A stretch of DNA of 64,000 bases from Dechloromonas denitrificans (GTDB lineage Bacteria; Pseudomonadota; Gammaproteobacteria; Burkholderiales; Rhodocyclaceae): the NCBI RefSeq assembly GCF_001551835.1, contig NZ_LODL01000010.1:100695-164694 (forward strand). The letters are read 5' to 3'. The translations under genes and the position numbers were made by a program. The notes under the pieces are model-generated. The model was not told where the DNA came from. It was given only the letters and a program-made list of their open reading frames with translations, and did not search any database. Position 1 is the first letter of the stretch. Each line of letters begins with the position of its first letter. This document shows, in pieces, positions 8,241-16,497 of this stretch.

Positions 8241-9821
8241 TCAGCCTCGCAATGCCGCGATCAGGCCCCGGGTCGATGTATCGAAGCCGTGCGCATCGCC
8301 ATCGCCCTCGAGCAGCGGGGTCAGTTGGCTGGCCAGCTGCTTACCGAGCTCGACGCCCCATTGGTCGAAGGAGTTGAGATTCCACAGCACGCCGAGGCAG
8401 AAAACCTTGTGCTCGAACAGGGCGAGCAACTGGCCCAGCGTATAGGGTGTCAGCGCCGGCAGAACGAAGGTGGTGGACGGCTGGTTGCCGGGGAATATCT
8501 TGTAAGGCGAGAGTGCTTCCGGCACGCCGGCGGCCCGCACTTCGTCGGCGGTCTGGCCGAAGGCGAGCGCTGCCGACTGGGCGAGGCAGTTGGCGAGCAG
8601 CGAGACATGATGGCCGGGCAGCGGGAAGTCGGAGGTCCGCAAGACGATAAAGTCGCTGGGAATGATCCGGCCGCCTTGGTGGAACAGTTGATAGAACGAG
8701 TGCTGGCCATTGGTGCCGGCTTCGCCCCAGAGGATCGGGCTGGTTGCGACGCTGAGTGGCTGGCCGTCGCGATCGGTCTGCTTGCCGTTGCTTTCCATTT
8801 CCAGTTGTTGCAGATAGGCCGGCAACAGCGCAAACGATTGGGCGTAGGGCAGGATGGCGGCGGTCGACGCGTCGAGAAAGTCGGTATTCCACAGGCTGAG
8901 CAGGGCCAGCGTCAGTGGCAGGTTGTCAGCGGCCGGCGTTTCGATAAAGTGGCGGTCCATGGCGTGGGCGCCGGCCAGCAGTTGTTCGAACGGACGCCAG
9001 CCGATGGCTAGCGCCAGCGACAGGCCAATTGCCGACCACAGCGAAAAGCGGCCGCCGACCCAGTCCCAGAATTCGAAAACGTTCTCGCTGGCAATGCCGA
9101 ACTGGCGGGTCAGCTCCAGATTGGTAGAGATGGCGACGAAATGGCGGGCGATGGCGCTTTCGTGGCTGGCGGCGGCGAGTAGCCAGTCGCGGGCACTGCG
9201 TGCATTGGTCAGCGTTTCCAGTGTCGTAAAGGTCTTGCTGGCGACGATGAACAGCGTCGTGCGCGGATTGAGGCGGGCCAGCAAGGGGGCGATATCGGCG
9301 GCATCGATATTGGCGATGTAATGCACGTCGAGGTTCGGGTGATGGCGGGCGATCAGCGCCCGGGTGGCCATCCGTGGCCCGAGATCGGAGCCGCCGATGC
9401 CGATATTGACGACATCGGTAATGCGGTCGCCGGAGAAGCCGCGCCAGGCCCCGCTATGAATCTGCTCGCAGAAATCCCGCATGCGCTTGAGGACGGCGCG
9501 GACTTCGGGCGGCGCCTGCTCGCCGGCGCGCAGATCCATGTGGCGGACGGCGCGCTGTTCGGTGTGGTTGATCGGCTCGCCGGCCAGCATTTTTTGCTTC
9601 CACTCATCGAGCCTGGCTGTTCGAGCGAGTTCCTGCAGCAGCGTGCGGGTTTCGGCGGTGATCCGCTGCTTCGAGAAATCGAGCAGCAGGCCATCATGCT
9701 GTAGCGAGAAGCGCTGGAAACGATCGGGGTCGTCGGCGAATAGCTGACGCAGGTGTTGCGGCCGAAGTTTTTCGGCATGGGCGGCGAGTGCCTGCCAGGC
9801 AGGGGTTTCAATCAGATTCAT
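8241..9821 (-). CDS. pgi: Glucose-6-phosphate isomerase
   Basis: Interconverts glucose-6-phosphate and fructose-6-phosphate. The 526-residue sequence shows the PGI signatures: VNIGIGGSDLGPRM near 145, the SKTF(T)TLET phosphate-binding loop, the GxNGQHSFYQLFHQG block containing the catalytic Glu/His region, and the C-terminal FDQWGVELGK segment with the active-site lysine. The length is slightly below the 549 of E. coli, as is usual in betaproteobacteria. The start ATG precedes NLIETPAWQAL. A small uncharacterised gene lies upstream on the same strand (91-bp gap). Confidence 0.96.
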   Translation of the reverse strand: MNLIETPAWQALAAHAEKLRPQHLRQLFADDPDRFQRFSLQHDGLLLDFSKQRITAETRTLLQELARTARLDEWKQKMLAGEPINHTEQRAVRHMDLRAGEQAPPEVRAVLKRMRDFCEQIHSGAWRGFSGDRITDVVNIGIGGSDLGPRMATRALIARHHPNLDVHYIANIDAADIAPLLARLNPRTTLFIVASKTFTTLETLTNARSARDWLLAAASHESAIARHFVAISTNLELTRQFGIASENVFEFWDWVGGRFSLWSAIGLSLALAIGWRPFEQLLAGAHAMDRHFIETPAADNLPLTLALLSLWNTDFLDASTAAILPYAQSFALLPAYLQQLEMESNGKQTDRDGQPLSVATSPILWGEAGTNGQHSFYQLFHQGGRIIPSDFIVLRTSDFPLPGHHVSLLANCLAQSAALAFGQTADEVRAAGVPEALSPYKIFPGNQPSTTFVLPALTPYTLGQLLALFEHKVFCLGVLWNLNSFDQWGVELGKQLASQLTPLLEGDGDAHGFDTSTRGLIAALRG

Positions 9822-9912
9822 AACCAGACCTTGAGGCCCGTTTCAAATTGGTGGATAAGCGAGGGATGCGTCGGGAGAGTACGGATACGGTATTCCGGGG
9901 AGGCAGTTCCGG

Positions 9913-10146
9913 TCATGCGGCGATGGGTTCCATGATCCTGGCGCCAAGCATGATTTTCTCAAAGCCGGCCGCCGATTGGGAGACTGTTTGCTGCGGTCGA
10001 CCTTCAATTTTTACCAGAATTGACATGCGTAGCCTACTACGGCCAGTGCGTAGGCCGTCTTCGAGAACCAGGAATTGGCTTTCGTTCAGTACCTGGGCCC
10101 GAGCGAAACCACCGGAAATGTCGCCATCATACAGCACGTCGAGCAT
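9913..10146 (-). CDS. Small hypothetical protein, 77 residues
   Basis: I do not recognise a family. The start is the ATG preceded by CAGGGATCTGAG, with AGGGA at a good distance. An in-frame upstream extension exists but lacks such a site and looks compositionally poorer. The product begins MLDVLYDGDISGGFARA and ends GARIMEPIAA. It is mixed polar with no membrane segment. The short DISGG stretch superficially recalls PilZ-type motifs but the domain is too short to claim. It lies between ccoG and pgi on the same strand. One copy of the dispersed word CTGCGGTCGACC (9991-10002) falls inside it. It may be real or a chance ORF. Confidence 0.45.
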   Translation of the reverse strand: MLDVLYDGDISGGFARAQVLNESQFLVLEDGLRTGRSRLRMSILVKIEGRPQQTVSQSAAGFEKIMLGARIMEPIAA

Positions 10147-10313
10147 CTCAGATCCCTGCGCAGTGGGGCGCGGCGAGATGCAGGAGGGCGAGAAGCGGTG
10201 TTCGGCAAGGCAGACCACTTGCCTGGCCGGCGTCGGGAAATTACGCCAGATGCTGCCTTGCCGGATGGCGGGCGGTCAAGCGGGCTGGCGGGGCCGGGCA
10301 CCCCGCCGCCGCT

Positions 10314-11720
10314 TCAAGGCATCCAGAACTTCGAGCTTTCCATCACCGCCACGGCCGGCTCGGCGACATCGGCAATATTGAAAGTAATCGGCGTCGCCCC
10401 GGCAGGGGTCGCGCCCGGCTCGGCCTTGACGATGGCCGTCTGGGTGCCGATCTCGCCGCCGGCGATGGTCATTTCGCTGTCGCCATCAAGGCGCAGGCCG
10501 CTGCTGCCGGCAATGGTGATGCGGAAAGTCCGCGTCTGGTCGCCGGTATTCATGATCTGCAGGCGGTAGCTGTTCTCGATCGAGCCGTCGTCCGCTTCCC
10601 GGGACAAGACATTGCGGTCCTTCAGGACGTTCACCTTCAGCGGAATGCGGGTGGCCAGCGACCAGGCGGTGGCGGCGGTCAGCAGAATGAGGATGGCCGT
10701 ATAGGCGATGACCCGCGGGCGGGCCGCCCGGCGGATGATCTCCTTCGGCGTGTAACGCATGCTGTCGGCGTTCTCGGTCGAATAACGGATCAGGCCGCGC
10801 GGGTAGTTCATCTTGTCCATCACCTGGTCGCAGGCGTCGATGCAGGCGGCGCAACCGATGCACTCGTTCTGCAGGCCGTTGCGGATATCGATGCCGGTCG
10901 GGCAGACCTGGACGCAGATGCCGCAGTCCACGCAGTCGCCGAGGCCTTGGGCGCGATGATCGACACCCTTGGCGCGGGTGCCGCGCGACTCGCCGCGCTT
11001 GGCGTCGTAGGCGATGATCAGCGTGTCGGGGTCGAACATCACGAACTGGAAGCGGGCATAGGGGCAGATCTGCCGGCACATCTGGTCGCGCAGGAAGCCG
11101 GCGTTGCCATAGGTGGCGAAGGCGTAGAAAACGACCCAGAAGGCCGACCAGGCGCCCGGCGACAGGGTGAGCAGATCGTGCATCAGATCGCGGATCGGCA
11201 TGAAGTAGCCGACGAAGGTGATCCCGGTCCACAGTGAGAAGAGCACCCAGGTCGCATGCTTGGCGCTCTTCAGCGCCAGCTTGCGGGCCGACCACGGCGC
11301 CGCATCAAGCTTGATGCGCTGCGGCCGTTCTCCTTCGATGACTTTCTCGAACCACAGGAAGATTTCCGTGTAGACGGTCTGCGGGCAGGTATAGCCGCAC
11401 CATAGTCGACCGGCTACCGCGGTGAACAGGAAGAGGGCGAGGGCGCCGAGGATCATCAGCAAGACGAGGTAGATCGTGTCCTGCGGCCAAAGGACGAGGT
11501 CGAAAAAGTAGAACTTGCGGGTGTCGATGTCGAACAGCACCGCCTGCCGTCCGTGCCAAGGCAGCCAGCACAGGCCGTAGAAAACAATCTGGGTCAGCCA
11601 GACGAAAACCCAGCGCCAGCGTGTGTAGGGGCCGCTGATCGAACGCGGGTAAACCTTGGCGTCCGGGTCGGAAAGCGGCTTGATCTCAATGACTTTTCTC
11701 TGGCTGGGTGTTTTCGACAT
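10314..11720 (-). CDS. ccoG: Cytochrome c oxidase accessory protein CcoG (polyferredoxin-like cupric reductase family)
   Basis: A membrane ferredoxin-like protein that assists assembly of cbb3-type oxidase by reducing copper. The 468-residue protein has TM helices near 35-60, 90-115, 155-185, 195-220 and 340-360, the WCGYTCPQTVYTEIF motif in the second loop, and two 4Fe-4S ferredoxin motifs (CVDCGICVQVCP and CIGCAACIDACD). It ends in the periplasmic Ig-like FixG C-terminal domain. I chose the ATG at 11720 (MSKTPSQRKV); longer readings would run through the divergent regulator gene. No ccoNOP genes are present in the window. An NsrR-type operator lies 48 bp upstream. Confidence 0.92.
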   Translation of the reverse strand: MSKTPSQRKVIEIKPLSDPDAKVYPRSISGPYTRWRWVFVWLTQIVFYGLCWLPWHGRQAVLFDIDTRKFYFFDLVLWPQDTIYLVLLMILGALALFLFTAVAGRLWCGYTCPQTVYTEIFLWFEKVIEGERPQRIKLDAAPWSARKLALKSAKHATWVLFSLWTGITFVGYFMPIRDLMHDLLTLSPGAWSAFWVVFYAFATYGNAGFLRDQMCRQICPYARFQFVMFDPDTLIIAYDAKRGESRGTRAKGVDHRAQGLGDCVDCGICVQVCPTGIDIRNGLQNECIGCAACIDACDQVMDKMNYPRGLIRYSTENADSMRYTPKEIIRRAARPRVIAYTAILILLTAATAWSLATRIPLKVNVLKDRNVLSREADDGSIENSYRLQIMNTGDQTRTFRITIAGSSGLRLDGDSEMTIAGGEIGTQTAIVKAEPGATPAGATPITFNIADVAEPAVAVMESSKFWMP

Positions 11721-11767
11721 GGGGTCTCGGTTGGCGAACGGCATGGCGTGGGCTGCCGGTTTGCCAT

Positions 11768-11790
11768 AAGATATAAATAAAATATATCTT
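11768..11790. promoter_or_regulatory. NsrR-type operator, 11-1-11 dyad
   Basis: AAGATATAAAT, one A, AAATATATCTT. The arms are identical at 10 of 11 positions when inverted, and they fit the published enterobacterial NsrR half-site AANATGYATTT except for one G to A change. It lies between ccoG and the Rrf2 regulator gene, 57 bp from the regulator ATG. The neighbouring AT-rich bases probably include the -10 elements. Confidence 0.65.
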
Positions 11791-11846
11791 GATGCTAACA
11801 ACCCTCCCCGGCATAAGCAATATTTCCTATAAATCCTATAGCGATC

Positions 11847-12314
11847 ATGCGACTGAGCACCTTTTCCGATTACAGCCTGCGCGTCCTGATGTACCTCGGG
11901 GGGCAGCCGGACCGGCTGGCGACGATTGCCGAGATCGCTGCGGTGCACGCCATTTCCGAGGGCCATTTGATGAAAGTGGTGCATCAACTCGGGCGTTGCG
12001 GCTATATCGAAACGGTGCGCGGCAAGGGCGGCGGCATGCGGCTGGCCCATGCCCCGCACAAGATCGTGCTGGGCGAGGTCATCCGCCAGACGGAAAGCGA
12101 TTTCGCGCTGGCCGAATGCTTCACCGACGGCGCAAGCTGCCGCATTCAGGGCGCCTGCGGCCTGCACGCCATTCTCGGCGAGGCCTTGAGCGCGCTGTTT
12201 CTGGTACTTGATGGCTATACGCTGGCCGATTTGCTGGTCAACGGGAAAGGGATGCTGCCGGCGGCCTGCCCGATCGCCATCACCCGACCAACGGAGAACC
12301 TCAATCATGAATGA
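11847..12314 (+). CDS. nsrR: Rrf2-family Fe-S transcription regulator, NsrR-like
   Basis: A 155-residue winged-helix regulator. MRLSTFSDYSLRVLMYLG is the standard Rrf2 beginning, and the HTH with recognition helix ISEGHLMKVVHQLGR lies at about 28-50. Three cysteines (Cys91, Cys98, Cys104) sit in the cluster-binding loop CFTDGASCRIQGAC. In NsrR such a cluster reacts with nitric oxide and releases DNA. The 11-1-11 dyad upstream supports NsrR over IscR and implies autoregulation. It overlaps the next gene by 8 bases and heads a three-gene operon with an HPP membrane protein. Confidence 0.85.
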   Translation: MRLSTFSDYSLRVLMYLGGQPDRLATIAEIAAVHAISEGHLMKVVHQLGRCGYIETVRGKGGGMRLAHAPHKIVLGEVIRQTESDFALAECFTDGASCRIQGACGLHAILGEALSALFLVLDGYTLADLLVNGKGMLPAACPIAITRPTENLNHE

Positions 12315-12522
12315 GCAGCCACTGGACAAAAGCGAGATCGAACACGCGCTCGAACTGGAACTCTCCGACGAGGACATTCTTGACGCGCTGGCCCACGTTT
12401 CCGGCTATATCGACATCAGTACCGAGGATTTCCGCACCGTCTACCATCTCGCCTGGCGCCATGCCCTGGCCCGCCTGCAAGGCTTGTCGGCGAATGGTTC
12501 GGACAAGGATGCGGCCGCATGA
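12307..12522 (+). CDS. Small acidic hypothetical protein in the nsrR operon
   Basis: 71 residues, starting at an ATG inside the end of nsrR (8-base overlap) and ending in an ATGA overlap with the HPP gene, so translation is probably coupled on both sides. The sequence is acidic and helical, with ELSDEDILDALAHVSGYIDI followed by a His-rich helix (YHLAWRHALARLQ). I recall similar modules placed before CBS domains in other proteobacterial proteins but cannot confirm this. There is no membrane segment or cysteine. Its context suggests a partner of the HPP protein. Confidence 0.75.
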   Translation: MNEQPLDKSEIEHALELELSDEDILDALAHVSGYIDISTEDFRTVYHLAWRHALARLQGLSANGSDKDAAA

Positions 12523-13079
12523 TGATCGAGCGCCACTGGCGCGAGTATTTACGCAAGATGCGCGGCACGACGCGCGGCAGCCCGCCGCGGGTCAGCAATG
12601 CCGAGATGTTCTGGTCCTGGGTCGGGGCCTTTCTCGGCATCACGGCGCTGGTCTGGAGCGGCCGGCTGTTTTTCGACGGCAGCGATCTGGTATTGATGAT
12701 CGGCTCCTTCGGTGCTTCGGCCGTGCTGCTTTACGGCGCGGTGCGCAGCCCGCTGGCCCAGCCGCGAAATGTGCTTGGCGGCCACATAATTTCGGCGCTG
12801 ATCGGCGTGCTCAGCTGGAAACTGCTGCAACCCGTACCCTGGCTGGCGCCGGCGGTGGCGGTGGCGACCGCCATCGCCATCATGCACGCGACGCGCACAT
12901 TGCACCCGCCGGGCGGCGCAACGGCGCTGATCGCGGTAATCGGCTCGCCGGAAATCCACCATCTCGGCTTCTGGTACGTGTTGGTGCCGGCGACGCTCGG
13001 CCCCTTGATCTTGCTGGTGGTGGCCTTGCTGATCAACAATATCCCCCGCTCGCGGCGCTATCCCGAAATATGGTTCTAG
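12519..13079 (+). CDS. HPP family integral membrane protein
   Basis: A 186-residue membrane protein with about four hydrophobic helices (roughly 32-50, 54-72, 85-110 and 150-172). It has the family hallmark HPPGGATAL near residue 129, from which the family is named. Plant plastid members have been reported to transport nitrite; bacterial members are poorly characterised. Being co-transcribed with an NsrR-like regulator makes a role in nitrite/NO handling a reasonable inference. The start ATG overlaps the preceding stop codon. Adjacent ATG codons (12519 and 12522) make the start uncertain by one residue. Confidence 0.85.
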   Translation: MMIERHWREYLRKMRGTTRGSPPRVSNAEMFWSWVGAFLGITALVWSGRLFFDGSDLVLMIGSFGASAVLLYGAVRSPLAQPRNVLGGHIISALIGVLSWKLLQPVPWLAPAVAVATAIAIMHATRTLHPPGGATALIAVIGSPEIHHLGFWYVLVPATLGPLILLVVALLINNIPRSRRYPEIWF

Positions 13080-13102
13080 CGCCACCACCAAGGATCTGTC
13101 TC

Positions 13103-13348
13103 GTGTCTCTACCCAACGTTCTGAAATTCAACCTGTTGCTCGTCCTGGCCGCTGCCATCGCCGGTTGCGCGCTATTCCCGTCCTCACGCTGGGAGAAAAA
13201 GGGGGCGAGCGAGGCCGACTACAAGTTCGACGAAACCCAGTGCAAGGCCAAAACCTACGCCGGGAATGACGGCGCGGTGACCAATGCCACCGTGCGTCGC
13301 ATGCATGCCTGCTTACAAGAGCGCGGCTGGTCGAGAGTGCCGAACTGA
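13103..13348 (+). CDS. Small putative outer-membrane lipoprotein
   Basis: 81 residues from a GTG start, with AAGGAT eight bases upstream. A lipoprotein signal peptide ends in the lipobox AIAGC with the acylated Cys22. The mature part is about 60 residues, charged, with two further cysteines (DETQCKAKTY and HACLQERGW) that could form a disulfide. There is no assigned function. It follows the HPP gene by 23 bp and could share its transcript, but the signal peptide places it in the envelope. A long imperfect hairpin follows. Confidence 0.8.
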   Translation: MSLPNVLKFNLLLVLAAAIAGCALFPSSRWEKKGASEADYKFDETQCKAKTYAGNDGAVTNATVRRMHACLQERGWSRVPN

Positions 13349-13351
13349 GAA

Positions 13352-13389
13352 TTTGCCGATTCCTGCGGTCGACCGCCGGAATCGGCAAA
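13352..13389. terminator. Long hairpin between the lipoprotein gene and thyA
   Basis: TTTGCCGATTCC pairs with GGAATCGGCAAA. The 14-base interior contains GCGGTCGACCGC, itself palindromic, so almost the whole 38 bases can fold. There is no T tract on either side, so intrinsic termination is uncertain. One copy of the dispersed word CTGCGGTCGACC begins at 13363. Confidence 0.5.
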
Positions 13390-13407
13390 AATCCGGCCGC
13401 AGCTCGT

Positions 13408-14202
13408 TTACACAGCAACCTGGGCTGCGATGTGTGGATGCGGGTCGTAGCCGTCGAGACGGAAATCCTCGAAACGGAAGGCGAACAGATCCTTGACGTC
13501 CGGGTTGATCCACATCTTCGGCAGCGGCCGTGGCTGGCGTGACAATTGCAGGCGGGCCTGCTCGAAATGGTTCGAGTAGATGTGTGCGTCGCCGAAGGTG
13601 TGCACGAATTCGCCCGGCTGGTAGCCGCAAACCTGGGCCAGCATCAGGGTCAGCAGCGCATAGGAAGCGATGTTGAAGGGGACGCCGAGGAAAATGTCGG
13701 CGCTGCGCTGGTAGAGCTGGCAGGACAGCTTGCCGTCGGCGACGTAAAACTGGAACAGGCAGTGGCAGGGCGGCAGCGCCATGTTGTCCACGTCGCCCGG
13801 ATTCCAGGCCGAAACGATGTGGCGGCGTGAATCCGGATTGTGCTTCAGGCTGTGCACCAGTTGCGAGATCTGGTCGATCAACCGGCCGTCCGGGGTTTCC
13901 CAGCGCCGCCATTGCTTGCCGTAAACCGGCCCGAGATCGCCGTTTTCATCGGCCCATTCGTCCCAGATACGGACGCCGTTCTGTTGCAGATAGGCAATGT
14001 TGGTGTCGCCCTGGATGAACCACAGCAACTCGTGCACGATCGACTTCAGATGCAGCTTCTTGGTGGTCACCATCGGGAAGCCCTGGCTCAGGTCGAAGCG
14101 CGTCTGCCAGCCGAAGACGGAACGGGTGCCGGTGCCGGTGCGGTCGGACTTGTCGTGGCCGTTGTCCAGCACATGGCGCATCAGGTCGAGATATTGCTGC
14201 AT
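13408..14202 (-). CDS. thyA: Thymidylate synthase
   Basis: Methylates dUMP to dTMP using methylene-tetrahydrofolate, producing dihydrofolate for FolA. The 264-residue length equals that of E. coli ThyA. Visible are the catalytic cysteine in [13 protein letters not shown], the [11 protein letters not shown] phosphate-binding block, [18 protein letters not shown], and the C-terminal closing residues PHIAAQVAV. The start is the ATG before [14 protein letters not shown]. Together with dcd (dUTP supply) and folA, most of the dTMP cycle is encoded within 10 kb, though as separate transcription units. Confidence 0.97.
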   Translation of the reverse strand: MQQYLDLMRHVLDNGHDKSDRTGTGTRSVFGWQTRFDLSQGFPMVTTKKLHLKSIVHELLWFIQGDTNIAYLQQNGVRIWDEWADENGDLGPVYGKQWRRWETPDGRLIDQISQLVHSLKHNPDSRRHIVSAWNPGDVDNMALPPCHCLFQFYVADGKLSCQLYQRSADIFLGVPFNIASYALLTLMLAQVCGYQPGEFVHTFGDAHIYSNHFEQARLQLSRQPRPLPKMWINPDVKDLFAFRFEDFRLDGYDPHPHIAAQVAV

Positions 14203-14361
14203 GGGAGTTCAGGGCTTGGCAAAGTAAGCCGCCGATTTTATCTGAACTGGGCGCTCCCACCGCAAATGCCGGAAATTGCAGGGCGGGGCCAAATTGTTCA
14301 CGCCGGAAACCCCGGTCTGCGGCTAAAATTTCCGCTCGCAGCGCGATTGACGGAGAAAAAG

Positions 14362-15906
14362 TTGCTGACCAAGATGCCCGTGCTGGGCGGGCTGTTTGCC
14401 CAAAAAGATAGTCACCCGCTGGCCGATGCCCACGAATTGCGGAGAATCCTGGCCGAACTGCCGGGCAACAACGCCTTCAAGTCGCTCGACGAAATCGCCG
14501 GCTGGCTCGAATCCCTGCTGGCGGCCGACACGCTCGCCGCCGACCGGATCTACGAAGCCGCCTACCAACTGGAGGAGGCCGCCGCGCCGCATCTCAAGCG
14601 CCTGTCGCGCGAATACCTGCACACGGCACGCCTCAACCGCTCGGACGAAAAGCGCCTGTGGTCGATCAACTACGGTTTCTGGACGCTGCTCGCCGCGGCC
14701 TACGAGCGCTGCCTGCTCGCCCTGGCCACACCTGGCCGCACGGCGGATGCCCTGCGGCCCCTGCTGCCGGCCTTGTGCACTCGTTTGATCGCGGCGCTTG
14801 GCGCGGTCCTCAAGTGGGAACAGTTTCATTACGGGCCGTCGCCCGGCGAAATCTGGTTCCGTCTGGGGCGGGCGCTGGCGACGGCGGAAGCGGCTGGCGT
14901 GGCGAGCAAAGTGACGCCGATTCGCCCGCTGGCCGGCCTTTCCTGCGCCCAGCAGGAATATCTGAAAGTCCTGGTTTTTCAGGCGGCCTCGATGGACAGC
15001 CTGTTGCCGCTCGAAATCGAGTTGGCCGAACGCCTGATCGCCCACTATCTGCCGGCCTTCATTTTTGGCCCGGCGGTGCATGAGGACAGCGTCTATTGGG
15101 TCGATCTCAGCCAGCCCCAGCCGCCCTTGCGGATGGCCCGGATGCCGGCCCAGGCTGCGCCATCTCAGCGTTTCTTCAAGCCGGGGGCGGCCAACGAGGC
15201 GATGCAGGCCTTGCTGCGTACGCTGGAGCGTGGCGGCGACCTGCCGCCCGAGATCAATCTCGGCGACCGCTATCATCCGCGCCTGCTGATGCCGGTGCTG
15301 CGCCACCTGTCGGCCTATCTGGCGCCGGTGCCGCCGCAACGCCGGCACGACCGGCATCACGTCAAGCACCGGATGTCGGTGCTGAACGGGCTGATCAACG
15401 CCTTCGTGGTGTTTTCCGGTGAATTTGGCGGTCGACCGGCCGGTTTGCAGATCGAAAGCTGGGTCGTTGAGAATGTCAGTCGCGGCGGTTTCGGGGCGCA
15501 ACTGAACAGCATTCCGGCAGAATGGCTGAAAGTTGGCGCGCTGATCGCCATGCAGCCGGACGGCGGCGACAACTGGCTGCTCGGCATCGTCCGTCGCTAT
15601 CACCGCGAAACCGAGCGTGAGGCGCGGGTCGGCATCGAAACGCTGGCCCGAACGGCGGTGTCGGCCGAGTTGAAGGTGCGCACGGCATCCAGCTACGCCG
15701 CCGTGGCCGGGCTGCCGGCGCTGCTGATCCATGAGGCGGCGGAAGCTGGCGAGGTCCGCGTCATTCTGCCGCCGGCCTCGTTCGACCTGCGCGAGAGTCT
15801 GGAATTCAGCCAGGGCGGCCAGCGGTATCTGCTGGCCCCGGTGGCTCTGGTCGAGCAGACTGCCGATTACGAACTGGCGCGTTACCGCCAGAGCGTCATC
15901 AGCTAA
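14362..15906 (+). CDS. Large cytoplasmic protein with C-terminal PilZ-like domain, function unknown
   Basis: About 514 residues from a TTG start with GGAG six bases upstream; an in-frame ATG at 14374 is the alternative. The N-terminal 380 residues are helical and Leu/Ala-rich with no family I recognise. After HVKHRMSVLNGLINAF comes a stretch with NVSRGGFGA (about 393-401), which fits the (D/N)xSxxG element of c-di-GMP-binding PilZ domains. The RxxxR element is not clear, so nucleotide binding is uncertain. The gene is divergent from thyA and convergent with mogA. A TAAAAT hexamer 40 bp upstream may be the promoter -10. Confidence 0.75.
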   Translation: MLTKMPVLGGLFAQKDSHPLADAHELRRILAELPGNNAFKSLDEIAGWLESLLAADTLAADRIYEAAYQLEEAAAPHLKRLSREYLHTARLNRSDEKRLWSINYGFWTLLAAAYERCLLALATPGRTADALRPLLPALCTRLIAALGAVLKWEQFHYGPSPGEIWFRLGRALATAEAAGVASKVTPIRPLAGLSCAQQEYLKVLVFQAASMDSLLPLEIELAERLIAHYLPAFIFGPAVHEDSVYWVDLSQPQPPLRMARMPAQAAPSQRFFKPGAANEAMQALLRTLERGGDLPPEINLGDRYHPRLLMPVLRHLSAYLAPVPPQRRHDRHHVKHRMSVLNGLINAFVVFSGEFGGRPAGLQIESWVVENVSRGGFGAQLNSIPAEWLKVGALIAMQPDGGDNWLLGIVRRYHRETEREARVGIETLARTAVSAELKVRTASSYAAVAGLPALLIHEAAEAGEVRVILPPASFDLRESLEFSQGGQRYLLAPVALVEQTADYELARYRQSVIS

Positions 15907-15912
15907 GTCGAG

Positions 15913-16497
15913 TTATTTGGCCCGAATCGCCGATTTGGGCCGGAAAGCCTTGATCACGGCCTCATTCGTTTCGGCGTAGGGGCCACCGATCAGGTCGATG
16001 CAGTAGGGGACGGCGGCAAAGATGCCGACGTGGGCGACGCTGCCGTCGGCTGCGCGGACGCCTTCCAGCGTTTCCTTGATCGACTTCGGCTGGCCGGGCA
16101 GGTTGATGATCAGCGCCTGCTTGCGGATGACGGCGACCTGCCGCGACAGGATCGCGGTCGGCACGAAATTCAGGCTGATCCGCCGCATTTCCTCACCGAA
16201 GCCTGGCATTTCCTTGTCGGCGACGGCCAGTGTCGCTTCCGGCGTCACATCGCGCAAGGCCGGGCCGGTGCCGCCGGTAGTCAGTACCAGATGGCAATGG
16301 CTGCGGTCGACCAGTTCAATTAGCGTATTTTCAATGCTCGGCTGATCGTCGGCGATCAAGCGGGTTTCCGCCCGCCACGGAGTGGTCAGTGCACTGGCCA
16401 GCCATTCCTGCAGGGCCGGGATGCCTTTGTCTTCATAAACGCCGGTCGAGGCGCGGTCGCTGATCGAGACCAGGCCGATGATCAGTTCTTCACTCAT
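15913..16497 (-). CDS. mogA: Molybdopterin adenylyltransferase
   Basis: Adenylylates molybdopterin before molybdate insertion in Moco synthesis. The 194-residue protein begins EELIIGLVSISDRAS and has the MoCF/MogA glycine motif TTGGTGP at 73-79 and the later LPGQPKSI loop that contacts the cofactor. The start overlaps the end of the upstream gene by 8 bases, indicating coupled translation; no independent promoter is needed. MsrP, encoded at 38.2 kb, is a Moco enzyme that would use this product. A copy of CTGCGGTCGACC lies at 16301-16312. Confidence 0.92.
   Translation of the reverse strand: MSEELIIGLVSISDRASTGVYEDKGIPALQEWLASALTTPWRAETRLIADDQPSIENTLIELVDRSHCHLVLTTGGTGPALRDVTPEATLAVADKEMPGFGEEMRRISLNFVPTAILSRQVAVIRKQALIINLPGQPKSIKETLEGVRAADGSVAHVGIFAAVPYCIDLIGGPYAETNEAVIKAFRPKSAIRAK

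Noticed and set aside
11721..12377. N-terminal extension of ccoG through the regulator gene
   Set aside because: It would overlap the whole nsrR gene and lacks homology; the ATG at 11720 gives the family N-terminus.
13840..14361. Extension of the PilZ-like protein back over thyA
   Set aside because: Antisense to conserved thyA; the TTG with GGAG is adequate.
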